DNA of 64,000 nt from Aphelocoma coerulescens (GCF_041296385.1 NW_027183960.1:2465001-2529000); one strand, 5' to 3'. Positions 33,554 through 45,213 are shown, numbered from the stretch's first letter. Notes: generated by a model from the letters alone, not told the origin. Numbers and translations: made by a program.

Positions 33554-34174
33554 TTATAAATCATTTGGCTTGAGCAATAATTCTTTTTTCTTGGCTTCTA
33601 ATGTCTGTTCGTTCTTTTCACAGATCAATTTGGCTTCTTCAAGAGGGTCTTTTGTATCACTTTGTCTTTTTAATACCATAATTTTTTGTGCTGTTCCAGA
33701 CATAGCCAACTTTGGGTCAGTAGGCATTGCCACAACTTGCATGCCTTGAACTATGCTGGTGATTAGCCGAATAAAGCGGGGGATCAAGCAAGGGAGAAAT
33801 ATTAGACTAGCTGTAGCACATAAGAGGAAGAAACCTAGCTTCTTCCACCATTCTTTCCCCAATATGCCATCCCACCAGTTAGCAGACATCATTGATTCCC
33901 ATTTTTGGACTGGTACATGGGCTATTTTTCTGATTTGGTTGGCCATATCTAGAACGGCATCCCCATTGTCATCAATTTTTAAACAACAGTCCGATGTATT
34001 GAACTTCCTGCACACACCGCCTTCTTCGGCCAGTAAATAGTCTAAAGCCAGCCTATTTTGATGTATTGCAGCTCTGGTTTGGCGTTGCTGGCTGACTATT
34101 AATTCCATAGCCCCAGCTGTTTCATTGGTTATGATTTCTACAAGAGCTTGGAGTCTGATGATACGATTCAGCAT
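33554..34174 (-). pseudogene. env: ERV1 env transmembrane subunit (open, 206 codons)
   Basis: The frame runs 206 codons. A region of heptad-like Leu/Ile/Val spacing precedes [12 protein letters not shown] and a C-x7-CC motif. A hydrophobic membrane span ([14 protein letters not shown]) follows and the cytoplasmic tail ends the frame beside the polypurine tract. The domain order is complete from the ectodomain to the stop, but the upstream env frame is broken, so the mature protein could not be made from this locus as it stands. The GGVC...CC layout is close to ERV2. Confidence 0.85.
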
Positions 34175-35526
34175 GTAAATTGGGGTCTGATATCCCCAAC
34201 TTCCATCTTGTGCTTAGGTAGCTGGCCCATCTGTTTCTAATATTCGTTCAGGGGGCCATTCCTCATCTTTCCATTTTTGGAATCCTCCAATTAAATCTCT
34301 TTTCTTTCTTTTGAAGTCTTCATAGAGAGGTATACCTAATTGATCTCCCACTGGTTCTGGGAAAAGGAAAAACCCTGGTTGAATGATTCTTAGTGTACAA
34401 CTCCCTTTCCAATGTGAAGGGAGTCTTGGGGATGCCCTTTTCCCACATATCCAAAAGAAGCCATCTGGTGCTTTCCAATAATCACCTTCTTGTTGATTTA
34501 TATTCTCCCCAAATTTGGCTATTTCTGGGATTCCAAAATAAGGATTTTTCCTCGTGTCATTACACTGAAAGAGTCCAACTTCATGATCATATACACAGTC
34601 TTTTCCTTTTTTCTGGGCTCAATACCAAGTTGGTTTTTCTGGGACCCACCACCTTGAAGTTTTGTTACTCACTTTATAGCTTTTACAGGGAGTGTTTCCT
34701 ACTTCATTAAGAAAGTTTATCCCAGTTCGCCAGAGGCATTCTTCCCCTATCACTGTTGAACTTAAAATCCACCCCTCAGGTCGGTTCCCCCCTCTTATAT
34801 TTGTCCGGTTCCATTTAAGGAGTTCTACCGGGCCTACGCTGCTACCTTTCCGTGGCCATTCTTCTGTCATTAAAGCTCCTCCACAGACCCAACAGTTGGT
34901 TATGTTAAGTTCTTTACCTATCCTCTCCCCCAATTCCACAAACAGGTTTTTTCCTAACCTTGGGGTTTTTTCCTCTTTGTTGTTTGAGCTTTGCATACAG
35001 GTCCTGGCGTGGTGAGGTGAATATAGGGCGAGGTTGCTGTGCTGGCTTTGTATCTTTACTTACCACTTGCTCTTTTACCAAATCTTGGACTGTTCCCCTG
35101 GTGGCAGCTGTGGAGCAAATCTATTTTTCTCCTTTTGGACAATTGCTTCTTAGTCTGTTTCCACTTGTTCCTAAATTTTCTGTAATCCAATATTTTTCTC
35201 CTTTATGCATGCAAATACCTAATTTGGATGAGTCATAACAGTGACTGTTGGTATGGGTATGAGTAATAAGAAAGAAGCCCCGGTGTCTTTCCATGTAGAG
35301 CTTTCGATAGCATTTGTAACATGGTCTTGCCGGTGTCCCAAAAGGGACCAGGAGAAGTGACAAAAGAAGGAATAACAGAGGTCCGGCATGGCTTATACTC
35401 CCACCTCCCTTGCCTATGAGGTTGCAACCCATAGCAGGTGTATTGGATCTTCTCGGTGGCGAGTACAGTGGCCGACCCGGTCTTGCCCTCTATTTCCTTG
35501 TCACTTCCTTTGTAGCTTTTAGGCAA
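34175..35526 (-). pseudogene. env: ERV1 env leader and surface subunit, frameshifted
   Basis: Three separate frames in three registers: 35526-35233, 35432-35121 and 34996-34619. None reaches the transmembrane frame, and 34175-34618 has no frame. Cys-rich blocks (for example CYKCYRKLY and CWVCGGAL) and Asn-x-Ser/Thr sequons are as expected for retroviral SU, and CWVC resembles the C-x2-C motif of gammaretroviral SU. Several indels and stops are needed to explain the pattern. Confidence 0.75.
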
Positions 35527-36138
35527 ATTTCTTTTGGCACCTTTTTAACTGTAGTATCTTATCGTATCTTAGGTGTTTCCCATTCAACAGGCACTAGTAA
35601 TTCCCATCTGCAGAGCAAAGTTATTGCTTTTGTTGCTTATGATTTTGTCTGGATAGGGGGTTGATTTTGTGCTTGACACCCTTTACAACTAGGGTGTCGA
35701 CGGTGTGAAATGCCAATTTCCCTCTAGATTAATTACTTATATTTGACGTGGTTGGCATGCCCCGTGTTAGAATGATTCAAACAGGGTATATGATGTGGCA
35801 CTGATGGAAGTTGTGATTCTCCCCCTTCTTAATACAAATCACAGGCTAGAATCAGGACATGAGAGTTCCCTGTTTGATCCAGTCCCAACCCTTCCTGTTT
35901 GAAGTGAGAATATTCTTCTCCACGATGTCCCAGAATTTGTCCAGGGGCCACTGATATAAATTTGGCTTTTACTTCTCAGTTAGGTGTGATTCTTTGCATA
36001 TCCCTTGGATTATTTAGATTGTTCTAGCTCATTGCCACCTGGTCTCCGTTTAAGAATCAATTTGGTATCACCTGGTTTGGATATTACAGTCCACTCTTCA
36101 GGTTCTTTTACAGGTCCTTTGATTCTGCTGGCATGGAT
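35527..36138 (-). other. ERV1 pol-env junction, no open frame
   Basis: About 0.6 kb between the end of the integrase frame and the first env frame. Only short frames are present. It probably holds the decayed integrase terminus and the env signal-peptide region, but nothing can be read with confidence. Confidence 0.5.
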
Positions 36139-37374
36139 CTACCCTCGTTCCTTGGTCTGGATTGCGGCCTCAGTCATCAGCAGTACCTGAAAAGGACCCT
36201 CCCATTGTGGAGTCAAAGATTGTTCTTTCCATGTTTTTACTAGTACCCATTCCCCTGAATGGATATTATGAATTTTGAACTCCAAAGCTGTGGTTTGAGG
36301 GATCATTCCTTTCAGCCGCAAATTTTCAAGTGTTCTGGCAATTGCGGTGACATATTTTTTGACACTTACTTCTCCTACTTCATAAGTGGCTGTTTCATGT
36401 TGAGCAGTAAGGAAGGGTAATCCGAACATCATCTCATAAGGAGACACTCCCAGGTCTGACCTGGGCTGTGTTCGGCCTCTCAACAGAGCCAAAGGTAAGC
36501 ATTTTACCCATGACATTTGAGTTTCAATCATTAATTTTGTTAAAGTTTTTTTCAAAGTCTGGTTCACTCTTTCTACTTGGCCTGAACTTTGTGGGTGCCA
36601 GGGGGTATGTCATTCCCATTTTATTCCCAAGGCTTGAGTTATTTGTTGTAAGACTTTGGATGTAAAATGTGTTCTTCTATCTGAGTTTATTTTATTAACC
36701 ATTCCATATCTGGGAATAATTTGTTCCAGAAGGGTTTTGCATACTATGTTAGCTGTAGCTCTAGTAGCAGGAACTGCTTCTACCCAACAAGTTAGGTGGT
36801 CTGCTATTACTAATAGGAACTTCCATCTCTGTATTTGAGGAAGTTTAGTGAAATCTACTTGGATACTTTGGAATGGTCGCAGAGCTAACTCACGGCCTCC
36901 TAATGTTGTTTTTCTCATTATTTTCCTAGTCACTCTTTGGCAAGTTCTACAGTTCCCAGTTATTTGTTTTGCTACCCCAAAGATTCCAATACACCCATAA
37001 TTTTTTAGAAAATGATCACACAAGCTAGCTTGAGTACCCCAATGAGTTTTTTGATGCATATCTTCTAATATTCTCTTAGTGAGTGGCTTATTAAGTAACT
37101 GTCTCCCATCAGGAAGTTTCCGTTTTCCAGATTGATCTTGTTCTCCCCCTATCTTAAATAATTCTTTTTCTTCTTCTTTACTAAATTTGGGGATTTCCAA
37201 TTCTCCCCTTTCTGGGGTCAGGATTAACAGAATTGGTTCAGTCCCATTTTCTGCTGCATCTTTGGCTTCTTGGTCTGCTAGGTTATTCCCTCTTATTTCT
37301 GGGGTCATCCCTTCTTGGTGTCCTTTGATATGCACTACGGCTATTTCTTCAGGCAATTTTAATGCTTCCAACAC
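36139..37374 (-). pseudogene. pol: ERV1 RNase H end and integrase
   Basis: Two frames in one register (37374-36610 and 36567-36139) separated by a stop at 36610-36612. In order: the RNase H terminal helix (HIKGHQ, NNLADQEAK), the integrase zinc domain with HQKTH and CRTC, the first catalytic Asp in QVDFTK, the second in INSDRRTHF, then after the stop SPYEMMFG and a C-terminal domain (PQWEGPFQVLL). The region of the catalytic Glu falls at the break. The zinc and SH3-like domains fit gammaretroviral integrase. Confidence 0.9.
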
Positions 37375-37418
37375 TTCTGAAATCAGGCCTTCATGTATCA
37401 GTTCTTTCCCCTTTGAAT

Positions 37419-38390
37419 TTAGTAAACCCCTTTCTTCCCAGATCTTTCCAAAGGTATGTACTTTGAATCAGTATAGACGGTCCCCTTTTTGTGTGCTAAA
37501 TGCTCCAGTGCTCTCTTTAGAGCGTATAATTCACAAGACTGCGCCGACCAATTTGAAGGTAGTTTTCCTTTTTCGATGGCCTGCATATTTATCCCATCGA
37601 CTAAGGCATATCTTGACATTCTTTTTCCTTGCAAGCATCTGGATGAACCATCCACATATATTCTTTCCTCTTCTAAGAGGGCTTGTTCAGCTAGATCTTC
37701 TCGAACTTTTGTTTGGTATTGAGTAATTTCTAAGCAATCATGTGCCAGGTCATCTTTTGGTTCTCCATACAGGAATTGGGCCGGATTGAGGCTTTTGCTT
37801 GCTTCTATAGTTAGATCATTACTGTCAATCAGAATTGCTTCATATTTTAATAGCCTGGAGTCTGTTAACCATTTTTCAGCTTTTTGATTTAGCACATTTC
37901 GGACCGCATGGGGTGTGTATACAATCAGTTTACTTCCAAAGGTGAGCTTACGGCTCTCCTCCACCAAAATAGCGGTAGCTGCTATGGCTTGAATGCATAC
38001 TGGCCAGCCACGGCTTACTGGGTCCAATAGTTTAGCTAAATAAGCTATTGGTCTTCTCACCCCTCCCCATTCCCGGACTAATACACCATGAGCTACTCCA
38101 TTTTCTGCATTCACATATAAATGAAAGGGTTTTTCTAGTGAGGGTAAGCTTAGGGCTGGTACCGAGGCTAGTTTCAACTTCAGTTTTTCTAATTTATTAT
38201 CATCATCATCTTTGGTCCATTGTATATTGTCTCCCCCTGTTAATTTTTCATATAAAAATTTTACTGCTTGTGTATATCTTTCAATCCATAATCTGCAATA
38301 TCCCAGTAGCCCCAGCAGTCTCCTAACCTCCTTTTTTGAAGAGGGAGGAGGGAGGGATAAAATCCCTGTAATTGTTTCAGGACTTAGTTG
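37419..38390 (-). pseudogene. pol: ERV1 RT connection and RNase H
   Basis: After the stop at 38391 the same register is open from 38177 to 37419 (252 codons). It contains the RT connection domain and an RNase H with all three expected acidic positions visible: YVDGSS, the Glu in SCELYAL, and VYTDSKY. The frame then shifts before the integrase section (between about 37419 and 37375). The 38178-38390 stretch is without a long frame. Confidence 0.88.
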
Positions 38391-39518
38391 TCAGCTACCT
38401 TTGCTTATCAGGTGGCCGAGATATTTTACTTCTGATTCCACAAACTGTAATTTCCTTTTTGATGCCTTTAGTCCCTTTTTCCCAAGAAAATTTAGAAGCT
38501 TTATGGTAGCTCCTTTAACTTTCATTTCATCTTCTCCTGATATTAGAAGGTCATCTCCATATTGGATAAATTGTATTCCTGGGGGAGTGGGGAAGGTTTG
38601 TAGTATTTCTCCCAAGGCTTGCCCAAATAAATTTGGGGCCTCACAATAGCCCTGTGGCAGTTTAGTCCACCTCAACTGGTTCTTTTTCCCTGTGTTTGGA
38701 TCTTCCCATTCAAAGGCAAAAATATTTCGGCTTTCCTCTGCCAGTGGGCAGGCCCAAAAGGCATTTTTAAGATCTACCACACTAAACCACTGATGTTGAG
38801 GTGGAATTTTGCTTAAAAGAGTGCAGGGATTAGGAACCATAGGGTAGCAGGCCCGTGTTCTTTTGTTTACTTCTCTTAAATCTTGCACTAATTTATAATT
38901 TCCATCAGATTTCTTTACTGGGAGAATAGGGCTATTATGAGGGGATTTACAAGGTTCTAGTGTCCCATCCTTTATTAATTCTTCTATCACTGGTTTTAAG
39001 CCTTTTCTCCCTTCTAAAGATATAGGGTACTGATGTACACAAATGGGACCTTCTTCTTTTTCAATTGTGACCCTTATGGGGTCAAGATCTAGTCCACCCC
39101 TATTCCCTTCCCTAGCCCAAACCTCTCTGTTAATTTTGCTTTCATCTTCTTGGCTAAGTTTAAACACTTTGGCCGTCATTTTCCCTTCTTCTGGTATGAC
39201 TCCAATCCCCAGTTGGATTTGTAAATCCCTTCCCAATAAATTGCTGCCAGCCTCAGGAGCTAACAAAGCATCCCCTATCCCTATTTTTGTTTCCCCTTCA
39301 ATAACCACATCTTTAATGACAGAGACCTTAAATCCTTCCCCCTTTGCTCCTGTTACTTTTACCATATCATTACTCCCTTTTGGAATATTCATCACACAAG
39401 TCTTTTCTGCCCCAGTGTCAACTATAAATTCCAATACTTCCTCTTCGGGGCCTACTTTTAAAGTTATCAAAGGCTCCAGATGGTATTTATCCCCCCAAAA
39501 ATAGAGCCCATGATTTCC
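38391..39518 (-). pseudogene. pol: ERV1 protease and reverse transcriptase (359 codons open)
   Basis: The register continues from the gag UAG. The protease active site FIVDTGAEKT is near residue 18 of the open section that starts at 39470. RT finger and palm motifs follow, and the catalytic YGDD lies at about 38550-38561 (FIQYGDDLLI). Gammaretroviruses usually have Val where this copy has Gly. A stop at 38391-38393 cuts RT in the thumb region. This is the longest retroviral frame in the window. Confidence 0.92.
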
Positions 39519-39521
39519 CTA
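39519..39521 (-). promoter_or_regulatory. In-frame UAG at the gag-pol boundary (probable readthrough site)
   Basis: The Gag frame ends at UAG followed by GGA, and the same register stays open into the protease. In gammaretroviruses suppression of such a UAG yields Gag-Pol. The downstream bases differ from well-studied sites, so efficiency cannot be judged. Confidence 0.75.
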
Positions 39522-41405
39522 TTTTTCTTCTGTGCGTGTCTCTTGAAATCTTTTCAGATCCCTCCTCAGGTGGGGGCATTCTCTTTGATAATGCCCTTCT
39601 TCCTTGCAATAGAAACAGGCATCCCTGGGTTGTTCTTGGAATCTTGATTGTGCTGAGGTTTTATTTTTCTCTTTTCCACCATTTCTGAATCTGGAATGTT
39701 TAGGAGTGTTACCTGAGGGCTTTAGATTTTTTTTGGAAGGTACTCTCTCGCATAGTGGCTATCATGATCTTTGCTCCCACTTTGGCTTTTTCTTCATCCC
39801 TCCGGACATATATATCTTTTGAGCTTCCCTTACTAGGTCTTGTAATGGTTTCTCATACCAATCTTCTATTTTTTCCAATTTTTTTCTAATATCTGGCCAG
39901 GCATGAGTGACAAAGTTAACTCTTAGCAGGGCTTGCCCTGCTAGGGACTCCGGGTCTCTCCCAGAATATTGTTTCATATTCTTTCGGAGCCTCTCCAGCC
40001 ACTCAGTCGGGGTTTCTTCCTTCCCTTGCTGCCCCTCAAAGGCCTTTCTGACATTTTGTCCTCAGAGTGCCCCCTCTTTTATTCCCTTGATTATCAAATT
40101 ACAATAATCATTCATATGTCCCCTCCCAGCTTCATCATTTTGGTTCCAGTTAGGAGGTGTAATGGGCATTTTCTGATCCCCGGGTGGACCTTGTTGGTTT
40201 TCTTTTCCCCAAATTTTTATTCCAGCAATTCTAATCATTTCTCTTTCTTCTTGGGAGAATATTATTTTCATTATTGATTGCATTTCTTCCCAAGTGAAAA
40301 TGTTGGGACCTAAGAACTGGTCCAACATTTCAGCTGTACCTATGGGGTCTTCTAATAATCCTTTAATTTCTTTTTTGAAATTCCTAACCTCTGTAGAGGT
40401 TAGAGGAGCACTCACAAAGCCGCTTCCCCCTCCTCCCGTAGGTACTTCTCTTAACGGAAAGAAATGAATTTCTCGGCTTCCCTCTGTTTGTTTAGCAATG
40501 GAGGGCTTGTTGGGCTGCCTCGGAGCCTTAATGGCACCTCCTGTATTCTGGGATGGTGCTCCTTCGTTAAGAAGAGGGTTGATTTGGGAAGAAAGCACCG
40601 AACTCCCCTGGGGAGGAGGGGCAGATTCAAAGTCTGGCGCTGAAGCTGAATATTCTGTGGTGCAGAGGGTGGGGGTGGGGTATGGCAGTGAAGCCAGATA
40701 TTCCGGAGCACAGGAGGCGGGCACCGGGGCTAAAGCCGGGTTTCTCAAGGCAGGAGAGGTAGGGGCTGAAGCCGGGACGTGTGACCTTTCCCTTGATGCA
40801 ATTGAGGGTGCTGGGATTCCCGAGATATATGGGAAGGGTGGGATCCCCGGCATGGGCGGGGGCAGGGCTCCCCCCCAGCTCCATTGGGGCGGGAGGGCTG
40901 CCGGGGGAAAGGCCCCCGGTGCGGGCGGAGGGGGGGCTGGCGGGGGAAGCCCCGGAGCCAGGGGGAGGAGGGCAGCTTCTGGTGCTGGCGGCGGAGGCAA
41001 TACTTCTAAAGGGTCTCAGCCTTTTTTCTCTTCTGTTTGCTTTTCCTCTGCGGTTTCTGATATTTTGAAGACTTTGGTTCCCAGAGGTTTTGTAATTCCT
41101 GTCCAGCAAGAAGCATATTCTCTCTCCTCAGGGTGAGATGGCTCTTTTGAATTTACAAATACATTTAGAGCCTGGCAAATCCATGCCTCATCAGACCCGT
41201 ATTTTGGCCAGTACACATGATCAGATCTGATTTCCTTTTTTACCCACTCTTTCATGCAGAATTGAATCATTTTTACTTTCTCTTTTCCTTTTGTAGAAGG
41301 ATCAGTTTCCCAGTTTGCGAGTTTGACCCCGAGGGGACTGTCTCGGGGTATATCCTCTGGCACCCTTTTATAATTTGAACTTAATTTACTAGGTTGTTGT
41401 CCCAT
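39522..41405 (-). pseudogene. gag: ERV1 gag with two stops and frame changes
   Basis: The start at 41405 has Met-Gly-Gln-Gln (myristoylation context). Matrix sequence runs to a TGA at 41016-41018. A GC-rich, Pro/Ala-rich linker with runs of PPPP/PAP (about 40800-41000) and a capsid section continue in register to a TGA at 40062-40064. More capsid follows (39977-39762) with a local frame change near 39790-39760. The nucleocapsid has one zinc knuckle, C-x2-C-x4-H-x4-C (CFYCKEEGHYQREC, about 39584-39625), just before the UAG. Defective; the first stop is shared with the left ERV1 copy. Confidence 0.9.
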
Positions 41406-42316
41406 TTTTCCAGGAGTTCTCTATTACTCAAAATACCAATTTATCCCCCCTTTGAAATACTAATTCATTCCTTTAAAACACCAATCTTCACTGCTGTAAA
41501 ATACTACCCACCCTTTCACAGTACAAAAAACACCAAAAAATTTATTAGAGCCCACCTTCCCCAAAAACAAAGTTAACTTCGAATTACACAGTTTTTCATT
41601 CACACATTCACTCTTTTTTAATATTTGTTCACTCACTCATTCCTACTCACAACAGAATAATAAGGTACCTCTTTCAAGTCACTTGTTAGTATCCACCCAT
41701 GGGTATGATATAATCCTTAGGATTCTGGGTGCTCTTGGATTTCCCTCAACCCAGCATTGCTAGCATCCAAACCCCAACCTCTCTTGGGGTACTTTTAGGC
41801 CCTGGGTGCTCTTGGAGTTTTCCTCAACCCAGCATATGGGGGGGTAGCTCCCACTTTGCAACCCCTTCTCTGGGACCCCGTCCCAGTCACCCCCGGAGAT
41901 TCTTTCACTCCGCTTATCTCTCGCTTTGTCTCCTCGCTGGCCGCTGTTCTCGTGAACAAGACGGAACGGCAGCACTCAGAGACTGCCACACTCGCTTCGC
42001 AGATCTGGGGGCAACCAGCCCACGTCTCATTCACACACGCTCATCTCCCGTAACCACCCCCTTTTTCTTTGGACAATACTTCCCAGTCCTGTTTCTTTTC
42101 CAGTGTCTGTGGGATTTTTGTCGAGAGCGCTCTCTTTCATTTGCTTTATTTTTGTGTCTTTCTTGTCCTCCGGGTGTTGCCCTGCTGCCACCAAATCACG
42201 CCAGAGGATGCTAAGCAAAGGTCCTGCCAACTTGGGCGGGAGGCGCCTTACCCTTGCTTCTTGAATCCTCCCACGCTTTTCAGAGGCGAGGTGTAGCTCC
42301 GGGACGAGCCCTTAAT
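41406..42316 (-). other. ERV1 untranslated leader (complete copy)
   Basis: A 0.9-kb leader between the primer site and gag, long enough to contain a packaging region and a splice donor, neither of which can be pinned by eye. Two imperfect copies of the 31-base GGGTGCTCTTGG...CAACCCAGCAT element are present (about 41728-41757 and 41804-41834, plus-strand sequence). Short frames on both strands are disregarded. Confidence 0.7.
42298..42314 (-). other. ERV1 primer-binding site (tRNA-Pro-like)
   Basis: Two bases inside the 5' LTR end, the minus strand reads TAAGGGCTCGTCCCGGA, 14 of 17 positions like a tRNA-Pro 3' end complement. tRNA-Pro priming is common in class I elements. The AA at positions 2-3 in place of GG are the main mismatches. 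Confidence 0.7.
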
Positions 42317-42969
42317 TGTGAAAAACGAGGTTCACTCTCCTGTGAGAATTTAAAGGGTTTAATATAAAGACAATAAGAGACACATCAAATAAAGCAACGG
42401 GGTAATGGCCGGGTGCCTTGGTGCTCTGCCAAGAGCACACCTGATGCCAGAGGTGAGTCTTTTTTATACCATTTTTACTGTCTGTTCTTTATTCATATTA
42501 AAACTTTTCCTGGAGCTGTTCTGCATGGCCACTCCTTGGTTCCGCCTTTTTAGAGCATGCGTAGTCTTCTGCCTTGTGGTTTTATTTCTCTTGATTCTTG
42601 GGGTTGGGCCCGCTAGGCAAGAGTCGATGGTAGGGTGGATTTCTTAATTCTCCAGACAGACAGGGCTGATTGCAGCTTTGGGCCTCTTCGTCTCTCCGGG
42701 CAGAGTGGTGATAACGGCTCTTGGACTCTCCTGGCCGCCTGTTCTCCGGGCGGAGTAGCCTTTGGGCCCTTTTGCTCCCTAGACAAAGTGTTGATTAGCA
42801 GCTTTTCGGGCCTCATCCTCTGTTCGTTTGGAGGTTATCTTACGTGCTCACACTTGTTAACATTCTTGCTAAAAAGAAAACTACATCCACACAGCAAAAA
42901 GCATTTCTAACATTATATAATATCTACTTTATACTTTGCGAGAAGCCAATATAATATATGTTTATAACA
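42317..42969 (-). repeat. ERV1 5' LTR (complete copy)
   Basis: A 653-bp LTR with TG...CA ends. TATA box on the minus strand at about 42459-42469 (TATAAAAAA), which puts the RNA start about 30 bases further on the minus strand. Just downstream, GTGCTCT-GCCA-AGAGCAC (about 42421-42438) forms a perfect 7-bp stem. An ATTAAA near 42357 may serve polyadenylation. It borders arm sequence at 42970. Confidence 0.93.
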
Positions 42970-43679
42970 CCTCCATTGGCGACCTCCTTTTCCCTCTGAT
43001 TCAGCTACCTTGTGGTAGGTGCGATGGTGCTGAAGAAGGGTGGCGGCTTGGCACAGTTGCTGTCATAGGTGGATCTTTGAGTGGCATGTGTGAGGGTAGG
43101 AGGGTACGGCACCCATAGCTGAAGGCAAAAAAGGTCAGGGCATGTCATCAGCCGCAGTCGTGCTAAGTTGTTCATCTTTGCAAACTGCTTGCCGAGTTGT
43201 TCCTTTCTTAGGTAATGGGGGCTTGTATCAACCAGAACTGCAAATGGTCAGTATTTGCAGAGAAGGTTACTTGGACTGTTGTTGAAGTGAGTGTAGCAGT
43301 TTCTATGGCATTCTGCAAAAAAAGTGACAGGTCTCCCTGTGTTCCCCAGTTCTTAACAAAGATGAAGTTAACAAACCCCTGAAAAGAGGTTTTGCAAAAC
43401 TTCAGGGATATTTTCCTACTAGTACTGTAGAGACAACCATAGTCACCTTGTCTTTCCAAAAGTGAAGGTTCCCTATTTTTGTCCAAGAGCATCAAGTGCT
43501 TTTGATCAGCGTTTGTGTGCATGCATTAGCCTCGTTCTTGCTCTTCCTTGGAGAACTTTTACAATACTCACATGATCTGTGTAGGCTGCAGACTGCAGTG
43601 GTGAACTTCAAGGCTTCCAGCAGAAGGGAGATGCTGTCCACGTTTTGGATTCTCCTTAGCCTGAACCTTCAATGTCCAA
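42970..43679 (-). repeat. Arm B, continuation beyond ERV1
   Basis: Reverse complement of 8635-9364 and 49231-49960 and direct copy of 2373-3082. Its first four bases, CCTC, are the right-hand ERV1 target duplication. Together with 24133-32878 it completes arm B. Confidence 0.95.
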
Positions 43680-44066
43680 TAACGCAGCGTTTGGTGCTCG
43701 AGGCACTGACTCTGGCGTGCCCCTGGTCAGAGACAGTCCAGCTGCGTTACCTCCACGCGTCGCTGAAGCGACTTCGGGATCAGGAAAAGAGCTTGCTGGG
43801 CTAGCTAGCTGGCTTCTTTGCAGAGGGAAACACGGCAGGAGCCGTTGATGTCGGCTCACGTTAGCTCAGAGACAAAGGAAGAGAGGGGCTGTTCAGGTCT
43901 GGCTTCTAACAGGTTTAATGCGATAGGATGAGGATGAGGTCGGATTGATGGGAATCCGCTCCTCGGAGCCTTGTCCTCAGTTTTATAGGGAATTTGAAAA
44001 CCCCCTGTAACTATTCCTGAAAAGACCTGCCTTGCTAAATTAGTGCCTTTTAAGTCTTGTGTCCCC

Positions 44067-45087
44067 AGGATAGAACAACAAACTCACAAAGATAACAGCA
44101 GTGGATCTACAGGACTTCTGCAGGCCTTCTGGACTGCAGACATCTCTGACCAAAGGCCACAGATGACGTGTACCCTGATCCTGCCGAACGCCCGTCCGCC
44201 CTGGACTCAGCTTCAAGGTTTGATTGATACTGGTGCTGATGTAACTATCATCTCCTTCTCTGCGTGGCCTCCCTCATGGCCTTTACCCCCAGTGGGATCG
44301 GCCATCACAGGATGAGGATGAACCACACAGAGCTATTGAAGCGAACGGCCTGTGACGGTGAAGGACTCAGAGGGGCACACAGCTACAATTAGGCCTTATG
44401 TTACTACCACTTCCCTTAACCTTTGGGGACGGGATGTGTTGGCAGCCTGGGGCATACGGATCGGGACAAATTTTTAGCAGGGGTCACTGTGCGCAAAGGT
44501 GCACAGTATCCTACACTGCCTTTGCAGTGGTTGATTAACACACCAATCCGAGTCAGACTCTGCTTAGTTAGTTGAATTAAGGGCTGTTATCATGGCTTTT
44601 CAACGATTCTCACAGGAACCTTTGAATTTGGTTACTGAAGCCGACTAGCAAAAGCTCGTATACAATTAATCACCTTACGGTACCACAAAATTCAAAGAAT
44701 CCTGTTCTTCTGAATCACTTTCTCTCATTGCAATCTGCAGGCAAGAGACAACTGCCCTGGGCAAAAGTCTGGGTGTGGAATTTACTCACTAACCAGTGGG
44801 AAGGCCTGCGGGAACTTATGGTTTGGGGTCGTGGCTATGCTTGCGTTTCTACAGATACTGGGGTACGGTGGCTAGCTGCAAAATGTGTTCGCCCTGCCCT
44901 ACGGCACCAGAGGCAGAACAGGCAACCTCCAAATGATGACCAGAACACCAACCATCCAAGTGGCCACCAGAATGTAGATCATCAGCCATCAGACTCTTCT
45001 GATGATGACCAAGATGTTGACCATCAGGCAGATGGTCCTTCTACAAGCAGAGACTGGGATGGTCCTTCCACAAGCAGAGACTGAACT
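44067..45087 (+). pseudogene. Class II ERV remnant: protease, RNase H scrap, integrase C-terminus (second copy)
   Basis: Copy of 3470-4490. Protease frame 44043-44315 with LIDTGADVTIIS and a stop at 44313-44315, protease C-terminus near 44426-44479, RNase H scrap near 44577-44644, and integrase C-terminal frame 44728-45084 with the acidic tail. All lesions match the first copy, so decay predates the tandem duplication. Confidence 0.8.
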
Positions 45088-45213
45088 TTAAATTTCTTGT
45101 TATGGAGTCAGATCGTTAAAGCCTTAAGGACATATTTAGAATTAATAACTGATGTAAATTTCTATTTAGGATTAATAGTGGAGTTGTTATCTTATCAAAC
45201 AAAAAGGGGGAAT

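Larger units (their letters stand above)
32879..42969 (-). mobile_element. ERV1, nearly full-length class I provirus
   Basis: A 10.1-kb provirus on the minus strand in the order 5' LTR, primer-binding site, leader, gag, in-frame UAG, pol, env, polypurine tract, 3' LTR. Class I (gammaretrovirus-like) traits are the Met-Gly Gag start, one zinc knuckle, gag and pol in one frame separated by UAG, a tRNA-Pro-like primer site, and a 4-bp target duplication (CCTC right, TCTC left; GAGG at the empty site 9361-9364). All genes carry stops or frame changes, so it is defective. The LTRs differ by a few per cent, so insertion is not very recent. Confidence 0.95.

Noticed and set aside
33554..34174. ERV1 transmembrane frame as a domesticated (syncytin-like) env gene
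   Set aside because: The 206-codon frame is open, but the surface subunit upstream is broken in three registers and no host promoter or splice arrangement is evident.
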